DNA from: JAHJTW01 sp964545545
GTDB lineage: Bacteria; Krumholzibacteriota; Krumholzibacteriia; LZORAL124-64-63
Assembly: GCA_964545545.1 (NCBI GenBank)
Contig: CAZJGK010000033.1
Location: 1-30,236 of the forward strand
Reading direction: 5' to 3'
Length of the DNA: 30,236 nt
In this document: piece by piece, positions 1-6,423 of the stretch
Layout of the letters: each line of letters starts with the position of its first letter
How positions within the stretch are numbered: position 1 is the stretch's first letter
Notes under the pieces: generated by a model
The model's input: the letters and a program-made list of their open reading frames with translations, nothing else
What the model was told of the DNA's origin: nothing
Databases searched by the model: none
Position numbers and translations under genes: made by a program

Positions 1-1
1 G

Positions 2-91
2 ATTGTGGCCAGCCCGGCCCTGACGACCATCGTGGACATCACCGGGTTGCTGATCTATTTCTTCACGGCCAAATTGTTTCTGGGTATTTGA
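2..91 (+). CDS. mgtE: Magnesium transporter MgtE, C-terminal end only
   Basis: Only the last 29 codons and the TGA stop are inside the window; the rest lies to the left. The frame reads a hydrophobic tail beginning IVASPALTTIVDITG and ending in an aromatic/aliphatic membrane segment. This matches the end of MgtE Mg2+ channels, whose last transmembrane helix carries a similar T-x-x-D-x-x-G-x-x-I/L pattern. MgtE is a dimeric inner-membrane Mg2+ channel gated by cytosolic Mg2+-binding domains. The call rests on a short fragment, so the family is probable rather than certain. A short copy of part of this 3' end recurs just downstream, at 100-116. Confidence 0.6.
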   Translation: MVASPALTTIVDITGLLIYFFTAKLFLGI

Positions 92-116
92 CCAGAGGAA
101 TTGTGGCCAGCCCGGC
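2..116. repeat. 17-bp direct repeat, partial copy of the mgtE 3' end
   Basis: The 17 bases at 2-18 are repeated exactly at 100-116, 98 bases apart. The first copy codes for IVASPA in the transporter tail. The second lies between the transporter stop and metG and, read in its own frame, gives GIVASPALI followed by a stop. The match ends on both sides: base 1 differs from base 99 and base 19 from base 117. It looks like a short tandem-duplication remnant. A gene-conversion trace or an assembly artefact is also possible. Confidence 0.6.
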
Positions 117-117
117 A

Positions 118-146
118 TTGATCTGATTTCCCGTGGGGTATACATT
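118..146 (+). promoter_or_regulatory. Candidate sigma-70-type promoter for metG
   Basis: TTGATC at 118-123 is followed after 17 bases by TACATT at 141-146. An overlapping alternative -10, TATACA at 139-144, would give a 15-base spacer. It lies about 60 bases ahead of the metG start. Support is by consensus similarity only. Confidence 0.3.
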
Positions 147-205
147 GGACGCCGGTCCTGCCGCCCAGGTCGATATTGCCGCACCGCATTCCCGGAGGCC
201 ATTTC

Positions 206-1909
206 GTGAACGAGCGATCCTTCCAGCGCACCCTGATCACCAGCGCCCTGCCCTACGCCAACGGCGAGATCCACCTGGGCCATCTGGCCGGCGCCTACCT
301 TCCCGCCGACATCTATGCGCGATATCTGCGCCTGCGTGGTCACGAGGTGCTGTACATCTGCGGCAGCGACGAGTACGGCGTGCCCATCACCCTGACCGCC
401 GAACGTCTGGGCCTGACCCCCAAGGAGCTGGTGGACCGCAACCACGCTTCGATCAAGGACAGCTTCGCGCGCTTCGGCATGAGCTTCGACAACTTCAGCC
501 AGACCAGCCGCAACATCCACAAGGAAACCAGCCAGGCCTTCTTCCTGGACCTGTTCGGGCAGGGTGTGTTCAGGCAGAAAACCACGGAGCAGTTCTATTG
601 TCCCAGCCAGCGGCGTTTTCTGGCCGACCGTTATATCGAGGGTATCTGCCCCAAGTGCGGCGCCGAAGGCGCACGCGGCGACCAGTGCGAGGCCTGCGGT
701 TCGTCGCTGGATCCCACCGAATTGATCAATCCACGCAACGTGCAGGACAACAGCCCGCTGGAACTGCGTAAAACCACCCATTGGTTCCTGCCCCTGGGCG
801 ACTTCCAGGAACGGCTGAAGGCCATGATCGACGCCCACCCCGAATGGAAGGACAACGTCAAGCAGTACTGCCTGGGCTGGCTCAAGGACGGGCTGGCCGA
901 CCGCGCCGTAACGCGCGACCTGAATTGGGGCGTTCCGGTGCCCCTTCCCGACCACGACGGCAAGGTGTTCTACGTGTGGTTCGAAGCGCCCGTCGGCTAC
1001 ATCTCGTCCACCCGGGAGTGGGCCGCCGAACAGGGCGATCCCGAAGCATGGCGCCGGTGGTGGCAGGACCCGGCAACCCGCCTGATCCATTTCATCGGCA
1101 AGGACAACGTGTTCTTCCACGCCATGATGTTCCCGGCCATGCTCATGGCCCACAGCGAGGAATTCAACCTGCCGGACAACGTGCCGGCCAACGAGTTCCT
1201 GAACCTCGAGGGGCAGAAACTTTCGACCAGCCGCGGGTTTGCCGTCTGGCTGCCCGATTACCTGGACAGATTCAGCCCCGACCCCCTGCGCTACACCCTG
1301 GCCCGCAACCTGCCCGAGACCCGGGACATGAATTTCACCTGGGAAGGTTTCCAGGCCCGCAACAACAACGAGCTGGGCAACAACTTCGGCAATCTCATCA
1401 ACCGTATCTTCACCTTCATCCACAAGTACTTCGACGGTGTGTTGCCGCAGTGGAGCCCCGAGCTGATGACGGATCTGGACCGGCAGGCCCTGGCCGACGT
1501 GGACGCCGACCTGCAGGCCTGGGCCGGGCACCTGGAGAGCTTCAGGATCAAGGCCGCCATGGAGGCCTGCTTTCACGCCGGGCAGACGGGCAACCGCTAC
1601 TTCGACGAAGCGGCGCCGTTCAAGACCCGCAAGACCGACCTGGACCGCTGCGGCCACAGCCTGTGCGTGAGCATCCAGATCATCGCCAAGCTGACGGTGA
1701 TGCTCGCCCCGGTCACGCCGTTCGCCATGGAAAAGGTGTGGGGTTGGTTGGGCATGCAGTCGGATCTGTGGCACGGCGGCTGGGACGAGGGCATCGCTCC
1801 GGTTCCGGCGGGCCGCAAGCTGGGCAAACCCGAGATCCTGTTCCCGCGTCTGGACGACGAAGTGATCCAGCCGGAGATCGAGCGGCTCAACGCCATGCTG
1901 AAGAAATAG
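206..1909 (+). CDS. metG: Methionine--tRNA ligase (MetRS), form without C-terminal tRNA-binding domain
   Basis: This class I aminoacyl-tRNA synthetase charges tRNA-Met in the cytosol. The GTG at 206 is chosen as start because GGAGG lies at 194-198, 7 bases away; a TTG 30 bases upstream has no such site. The protein is 567 aa. The HIGH motif reads HLGH at residues 23-26. A single zinc knuckle (Cys148, Cys151, Cys161, Cys164) lies in the connective domain. The KMSKS loop reads KLSTS at 338-342 and is followed by an anticodon-binding helical domain containing the NNNELGNNFGN stretch. The KLSTS-SRG-AVW form and the E/P-V/I-H-x-GHLAG form resemble Bacteroidota-type MetRS as I recall them. The sequence stops after the anticodon domain, so the EMAP-like dimerisation domain found in some homologues is absent. 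It converges on the reductase gene with an 8-base gap. Confidence 0.96.
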   Translation: MNERSFQRTLITSALPYANGEIHLGHLAGAYLPADIYARYLRLRGHEVLYICGSDEYGVPITLTAERLGLTPKELVDRNHASIKDSFARFGMSFDNFSQTSRNIHKETSQAFFLDLFGQGVFRQKTTEQFYCPSQRRFLADRYIEGICPKCGAEGARGDQCEACGSSLDPTELINPRNVQDNSPLELRKTTHWFLPLGDFQERLKAMIDAHPEWKDNVKQYCLGWLKDGLADRAVTRDLNWGVPVPLPDHDGKVFYVWFEAPVGYISSTREWAAEQGDPEAWRRWWQDPATRLIHFIGKDNVFFHAMMFPAMLMAHSEEFNLPDNVPANEFLNLEGQKLSTSRGFAVWLPDYLDRFSPDPLRYTLARNLPETRDMNFTWEGFQARNNNELGNNFGNLINRIFTFIHKYFDGVLPQWSPELMTDLDRQALADVDADLQAWAGHLESFRIKAAMEACFHAGQTGNRYFDEAAPFKTRKTDLDRCGHSLCVSIQIIAKLTVMLAPVTPFAMEKVWGWLGMQSDLWHGGWDEGIAPVPAGRKLGKPEILFPRLDDEVIQPEIERLNAMLKK

Positions 1910-1917
1910 TCCGCGAT

Positions 1918-2730
1918 CTACCAGTATTTCTCCGCGTGGATCTGACCGGGTTGTGCGCGCGTGCCTTCCACAAAGCCCTCGCCGCCCAGACGCGTGATCA
2001 CGCCCTCGATCATGCCCGGATTGCCGCACAACAGCACGTGCGTGTTGGCGGGTTTGGGCGCCGTGCCCATGGCTGCGGCCACCAGGCCCCGGTCCCAAAG
2101 ATCCTGCACATACCCCACCTGCCCCGACCACGGCACCAGTTCCTCATCGGGCCGGCTGATGATCGGGATGTAGTGGAATGTCGGGCAGTAGCGTTGCATG
2201 GCGATCAGCTCGCCGCGGTAACCCAGATCCCAGCTGTGCCGCGCCCCCAGCAGCACCACCGTGTGCCGGTCCAATTGGCATTCCAGCTCGCTGCGCAACA
2301 TGCTCATGTAGGGTGCCAGACCGGTGCCCGTACCAACCAGCACGAGGTTGCTGCCCGCCGGTACATCCGACAGGGTGAACATGCCGCTGATCTTCTTGCC
2401 GAGAAAAAGCCGGTCCCCGGGCTTGAGGACAAAGAGCCGCGGCGTCAAGGCGCCGGACTGCACCAGGGTGATGTAGAATTCCAGATATCCTTTTTCTGCG
2501 GGCGACGAGGATATGCTGTAGGCCCGCCTGATCAGCTTGTCCGGCGCCCGTTCCTCGGGATCCGGGTCGGACAACCTGGTGCGCGGCGCCGACCCGGGCA
2601 GTCCCAGCACGGCGAACTGGCCCGGTTCCCACTCGGGCAACTCCCAACCAGCGGGCGCCACACGGATGATGATCAATCCCGACGCCACTTCAAGGCGATG
2701 GGTGACGATGGCATTCAACAAGGCTGCCAT
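1918..2730 (-). CDS. fpr: Ferredoxin--NADP+ reductase (bacterial FNR/Fpr type)
   Basis: This FAD flavoenzyme moves electrons between NADPH and ferredoxin or flavodoxin in the cytosol, for example for redox repair, Fe-S assembly or oxidative stress. The ATG at 2730 is favoured because AGGAGGA lies 7 bases upstream (2738-2744); a start further upstream would add 29 non-family residues. The protein is 270 aa. The FAD-binding RxYS motif is in RRAYSISS (68-75). The NADP-binding loop is GTGTGLAP (133-140). The C-terminus ends in a Trp within AEKYW, typical of the bacterial subgroup in which this tail stacks near the flavin. The residues before RRAYS form a short Asp/Glu-rich loop. It converges with metG and diverges from the small gene at 2891. 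The symbol fpr is by family similarity. Confidence 0.9.
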   Translation of the reverse strand: MAALLNAIVTHRLEVASGLIIIRVAPAGWELPEWEPGQFAVLGLPGSAPRTRLSDPDPEERAPDKLIRRAYSISSSPAEKGYLEFYITLVQSGALTPRLFVLKPGDRLFLGKKISGMFTLSDVPAGSNLVLVGTGTGLAPYMSMLRSELECQLDRHTVVLLGARHSWDLGYRGELIAMQRYCPTFHYIPIISRPDEELVPWSGQVGYVQDLWDRGLVAAAMGTAPKPANTHVLLCGNPGMIEGVITRLGGEGFVEGTRAQPGQIHAEKYW

Positions 2731-2816
2731 GGGAATATCCTCCTGGTTCGATGGTCGTCGTGCTCGATTACCACAGTCTAATACCTCACGGCGAAATAGC
2801 CTCAACCAAGCCAACA

Positions 2817-2845
2817 TTGACCTGTGGGGGTTATGCGTCTACTTT
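2817..2845 (+). promoter_or_regulatory. Candidate promoter for the small gene at 2891
   Basis: TTGACC at 2817-2822 and TACTTT at 2840-2845 are separated by 17 bases and lie about 45 bases ahead of the ATG at 2891. The spacing and the -35 box are good; the -10 box is weaker. Confidence 0.35.
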
Positions 2846-2890
2846 TGGACAAGAAGATACGGTCAAATCAACAGCTGAAAGACGGGTTTC

Positions 2891-3133
2891 ATGGCACGCT
2901 CCAATTTTTCGTTCGAGAAACGACGCAAGGAACTGGATAAGAAAAAGAAGAAGGAAGCCAAGCGGCAGGCCAAGGATGAACGCAAAGCCGCCATCGCCGC
3001 CGGCGAGGAATTCCCCGAGCAGGTCATCACCGTTGACGAGTTCGGCAATGTCGTTGAGGTAACCTCTGACGAGGTTGAACAGACCGCAGACCAGGCCGAC
3101 GAATCCTCCACCGACGCTTCCGATTCCGACTGA
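2891..3133 (+). CDS. Small conserved hypothetical protein, Lys-rich N-terminus and acidic C-terminus
   Basis: This 80-aa protein begins MARSNFSFEKRRKEL and continues with a run of Lys (KKKKKEAKRQAKDERK), which should form a charged helix. The second half is strongly acidic and ends with a Thr/Asp/Ser/Glu tail. I recognise the opening as that of a small family found in many bacteria and annotated as hypothetical; no function is assigned. There is no signal peptide or membrane segment. The extreme charge asymmetry would fit a nucleic-acid or ribosome partner, but that is a guess. The upstream ribosome binding site is weak. The stop at 3131-3133 is one base from the stop of the convergent deaminase gene. 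Confidence 0.75.
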   Translation: MARSNFSFEKRRKELDKKKKKEAKRQAKDERKAAIAAGEEFPEQVITVDEFGNVVEVTSDEVEQTADQADESSTDASDSD

Positions 3134-3134
3134 A

Positions 3135-4115
3135 TCAGCGGTTTGCGGCAAAAGCCGCCGTGCGGGCGGCTTCCAGCATCCGGTCCTTCTCCACTTCGGT
3201 CAGGCCCAGTTCCGCTGCGGCCGCGGCGTATTCTCCGCTCAGATCCAGATTGAACAGGGTGCGATCGTCCGTGTTCAGGCAGCAGGGAACGCCCGCCGCC
3301 AGGAACGTGCGCAGGGGATGGTCACCCAGCGCGGCGATCCCGCCGGTGGCCACATTGGATCGCGGACACATCTCGACGCACACTCCGCGCTCAGCCAGCA
3401 AAGCCAGCACCTCGGGGTCTCCGGCGGCAGCCAGACCGTGGCCGATGCGCTGGGCTCCGCACTCGGTCACCGCCTGTCGCACCGATTCGGCGCCGGCTGA
3501 CCCCATGGCAGGGACCTCGCCCGCGTGAATGGTGACCCCGTAGCCGGCTTCCTTCACCGCGGCAAACAGGGCCGCGAAATCCGCAACCGGGCCCGCGGTT
3601 TCATCGCCACCGAGGCCGAAACCGACCACACCCGACCGGCGGCCGCAAGCAAACGCCGCCTCCCAGGCCCGCCATCCCTCGTCCACGCCCCACTGGCGCA
3701 CCGCATCGGGAATCCAGCGCATGACCACGCCGCTGCTGTCGGCCACCTCGGCGGCCGCTTCGGCCAGGGCCTCCATCACCGGACCAGGAGCAATTTCCCG
3801 GCGCAGCATCACGCCCACCGCAACGCTGATTTCGGCGTAACCCACACCGTCGGCAGCCAGTTGTTCGCCCAGATCCAGGGCCACGGCATGGAAATCCGCC
3901 GGGGTGAGAATGACGCTGGTGAGGTTGCGGTACAACTCCAGAAAGCCGTGAAAGCCGCTGAAGGTATAGGCGGTTCCGTCTGGGTCCAGACACCGTGCGG
4001 GCAACCCCGGCCTGCCGTGGCGCTCGGCCAGGGCGACCAAACGCCGGGGCGTGAGACTGCCCTCGAGGTGGGTGTGCAACTCCACCAGGGGCCGTCCCGC
4101 ATCAGATGGGCTCAT
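3135..4115 (-). CDS. add: Adenosine deaminase family protein
   Basis: This is a metal-dependent amidohydrolase-fold deaminase acting on adenosine or a related purine compound in the cytosol. The protein is 326 aa, near the usual 330-350. The metal and catalytic motifs are in order: HTHLEGS (His14, His16), GGDE (169-172), HAGE (His197, Glu200), GHG (225-227, His226) and NTDD (281-284, Asp283/Asp284). EMCPRSNVATG, the typical block before the last Asp pair, is present. The NTDD is followed by Arg where many adenosine deaminases have Pro, so aminodeoxyfutalosine or another 6-aminopurine substrate remains possible. Its ATG overlaps the stop of the FG-GAP gene by 4 bases (4112-4115), which suggests translational coupling to that gene. 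The symbol is by family, not a substrate claim. Confidence 0.88.
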   Translation of the reverse strand: MSPSDAGRPLVELHTHLEGSLTPRRLVALAERHGRPGLPARCLDPDGTAYTFSGFHGFLELYRNLTSVILTPADFHAVALDLGEQLAADGVGYAEISVAVGVMLRREIAPGPVMEALAEAAAEVADSSGVVMRWIPDAVRQWGVDEGWRAWEAAFACGRRSGVVGFGLGGDETAGPVADFAALFAAVKEAGYGVTIHAGEVPAMGSAGAESVRQAVTECGAQRIGHGLAAAGDPEVLALLAERGVCVEMCPRSNVATGGIAALGDHPLRTFLAAGVPCCLNTDDRTLFNLDLSGEYAAAAAELGLTEVEKDRMLEAARTAAFAANR

Positions 4116-6184
4116 CGGGCCAGAACCACCGGGCGCACCTGCTTGTCGCTTGCCGTTTGCACCTGCACCAGGTAGAGCCCCGAGGCGGCCCTGCGACCGG
4201 AGTCCTCCCGGCCGTTCCAGGTCAGCCGCTGGCTCGCCCCCGTACCCGCCTCCGCGGACAGGGTTCGGATCAGGCGTCCGCGCAGATCCACCACCCGGAC
4301 CGACACCTGGGCGCCGCGGGGCGCGTTGTAGGCGATGGTCACCTGGGGATTGGCGGGATTGGGCCAGATGTTTTCGATCTGCAGATGGGTGCCCCTCGCC
4401 GCCGGGACTCCCTGGGAGTCAGGACCCGGCTGCAAACCCAGATCCAGGGTCGTGCCGTCATCAAGCTGGACGGTAACAGCGTAAGCGAGACGGGTGTCCC
4501 GGGAGAGCAGGTCCGCAGCGCCGGGATCCCGCAGGCTGTAGCCCGTGGCCGTGGTCTGGAGGCAGACACCGGCGGGGCACGCATCCGGTCCCAGCGCCGG
4601 GCCGGCCCAGATCATGTCGCGGGTGATCGGCTGATCTCCGGCGGTTACAAGGCGGCTGAGGGAGAATGTCCGCACGTCGCCAGGGGCAACCGCCAGCCGG
4701 AAATCGATGCGGGCGATCCCGCCGTTGTCCCAGGCGGCATCCCACAACGAGAGGGTATTGGCCACGACACCGGAGCTGGAATCGATCAGATAGCAGTAAC
4801 CGCCGGTGGCCCCGGAAAGGTTGTTGCCCCCCGGAGCGCCCACCGCGTAATCGGCCTGGCCATCCCCGTCGAAGTCGCCCGCCGAGGAGACGGCCAGCCC
4901 GAAATAGTCGTTGGCCGCGGTGCCGGCCTGGAGGGGCACGACAGGAATCGCGTACAGACTGGCCGCCGAGGACTGCGAGGCCGAACCGCCGGCGTACAGA
5001 TAGGCCCGACCGCCGTCGGTCGCCGTCGAATCGTGATAGGGAGCGCCGATGAGCACATCATCCAGACCTGAGCCCACGACATCGTAGACCCGCGCCAGGC
5101 TATACCCGAACTGGTCGCCGGAGGCGGCGCCGTTGACATAACGGTAGGCCGCGACCGCAGGCGAGGTGCCGCCACGGTAGATTTCCACGCGCCCGGCATC
5201 CAGACCGCCTTGGTCACACAGGGGTGCGCCTACCGCCAGGTCGGTATAACCGTCCCCGTCGAAACTGCCGATGGCGCGCACGCTGAAACCAAAACTGCTG
5301 TAGGCCACCGCCGCGGAACCGATCCCGGTCGCAAAATCGATGGTCGTATCGGGAGAGGCGCCCGCCAGGCCGCCCTCGTAAACATAGACGGCACCGGCGT
5401 CGATCCCGCCGTGGGTGTTGTTCAATGGCGCCCCGACGGCCACGCACCCCTCGGGTCCACCCAGAAAATTTCCCGCGTCGCTGACCGACCAGCCGAAATG
5501 GTCCCCGGCGATCTGGCCGGCAAGAACCGTGGCGTCGGCCAGGTCCGTGCTCGGTCCCCCATTACCCCCATAGATCACATAGGCCGCTCCCGCTTCCTGG
5601 CCACGCAGATCGCTGTAGGGCGCCCCCACGATGAAATCATCCTTGCCATCGCCGTCGAAATCACCAGCCGCGCTGATGGCGTAACCGAACTGATCGCCGG
5701 CGAAGGCGCCGTTGATGATCACATCGGCCGTGGCCGAGGGATTGGCGCGGCCGTAAAAGACATAAATCCTGCCGGATTGCGGTCCGGCTACGTTGGATCC
5801 GGGCGCGCCCACGGCCCAGTCAGCCGTCCCATCGTCGTTGACATCCCCGATGCGGGCTACGGCAAAGCCGAATTTTTCCAGCGGCGCACCCTCCCAGGTC
5901 AGATCCGGCACCACGGTCAAGGCCTCGCCGCCGAACCACAGGAACAGGGCCCCGGCATCCAGGCCCCCGGTCTGATCCTTGGGGGCCCCGACCAGGAACT
6001 CACCGCGCCCGTCGCTGTTGATATCCGCCAATTCGGTGGCCGAGGCCCCGAATTGATCCTCGTTGTCTCCGGCCGGAGCAACCAGATGGACCGCCCCGGA
6101 GGCAAAATTTGCCCCCGACAACAGAAACCCGCAGAGGGCGAAAAACACGGTTGCGGCATGCCATTTGCATTCAGAGGAAAACAC
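4112..6184 (-). CDS. Exported FG-GAP (integrin-alpha-like) beta-propeller protein with C-terminal FlgD/T9SS-like sorting domain
   Basis: The GTG at 6184 is chosen as start because GGAGG lies 8 bases upstream (6193-6197). It gives a 690-aa protein beginning with a classical signal peptide: Lys at residue 7, hydrophobic core about 11-24, likely cleavage after ASG at 30. Seven FG-GAP units follow, at about 44-68, 105-128, 165-189, 229-253, 298-321, 358-382 and 428-451. Each runs from an FG-containing strand to a GAP-type turn, as expected for a seven-bladed propeller. Units 1, 2, 3, 5 and 7 keep the Asp-x-Asp-x-Asp-Gly Ca2+ loop in whole or part; units 4 and 6 are degenerate. Residues about 605-690 form an Ig-like module (NPANP, then ASGLYLVQV near the end) like those that send proteins to the surface or outside in FCB-group bacteria. 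Role unknown: adhesion, matrix or ligand binding. First gene of a unit with the deaminase. Confidence 0.88.
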   Translation of the reverse strand: MFSSECKWHAATVFFALCGFLLSGANFASGAVHLVAPAGDNEDQFGASATELADINSDGRGEFLVGAPKDQTGGLDAGALFLWFGGEALTVVPDLTWEGAPLEKFGFAVARIGDVNDDGTADWAVGAPGSNVAGPQSGRIYVFYGRANPSATADVIINGAFAGDQFGYAISAAGDFDGDGKDDFIVGAPYSDLRGQEAGAAYVIYGGNGGPSTDLADATVLAGQIAGDHFGWSVSDAGNFLGGPEGCVAVGAPLNNTHGGIDAGAVYVYEGGLAGASPDTTIDFATGIGSAAVAYSSFGFSVRAIGSFDGDGYTDLAVGAPLCDQGGLDAGRVEIYRGGTSPAVAAYRYVNGAASGDQFGYSLARVYDVVGSGLDDVLIGAPYHDSTATDGGRAYLYAGGSASQSSAASLYAIPVVPLQAGTAANDYFGLAVSSAGDFDGDGQADYAVGAPGGNNLSGATGGYCYLIDSSSGVVANTLSLWDAAWDNGGIARIDFRLAVAPGDVRTFSLSRLVTAGDQPITRDMIWAGPALGPDACPAGVCLQTTATGYSLRDPGAADLLSRDTRLAYAVTVQLDDGTTLDLGLQPGPDSQGVPAARGTHLQIENIWPNPANPQVTIAYNAPRGAQVSVRVVDLRGRLIRTLSAEAGTGASQRLTWNGREDSGRRAASGLYLVQVQTASDKQVRPVVLAR

Positions 6185-6277
6185 GGTCACGACCTCCGGT
6201 GGGAGCAAAGGGGCTTTGAAACGATTTCCAAGGCTCCATCTTCGGCCCTTGCGGACCACAACAGGAACGTTTGGAAC

Positions 6278-6306
6278 ATTTTACCACGCCCCGGCAAAGG
6301 CCTCAA
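6278..6306 (-). promoter_or_regulatory. Candidate promoter for the FG-GAP/deaminase unit
   Basis: On the minus strand TTGAGG (6306-6301) is followed by a 17-base spacer and TAAAAT (6283-6278). This is close to the sigma-70 consensus. The start of transcription would fall near 6271, leaving a leader of about 85 bases before the GTG at 6184. Confidence 0.5.
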
Positions 6307-6423
6307 CGGGTGCCGCGCAGGCGGCGACAGGAGAAAACCCTTGCGAACAATACCCCGCATGATGCAATTTTCATACACAGAATCGACTATCCTGCATGAA
6401 GGACGCAATTCGGAGGACGGATC

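Noticed and set aside
781..2781. A 666-codon open frame on the plus strand across metG and the reductase gene
   Set aside because: It runs out of frame through metG and antisense to the reductase, is Arg/Pro/Gly-rich, and shows no family motif. Long shadow frames are expected at this GC content.
4900..6150. Periodic similarity in the FG-GAP gene as DNA-level tandem repeats
   Set aside because: The periodicity is at protein level only (seven diverged blades); the nucleotide sequences differ too much for recent tandem duplication.
6307..6423. A sigma-70 promoter for the M23 gene
   Set aside because: Several AT-richer stretches exist, but none gives a -35/-10 pair with acceptable spacing, so I do not call one.
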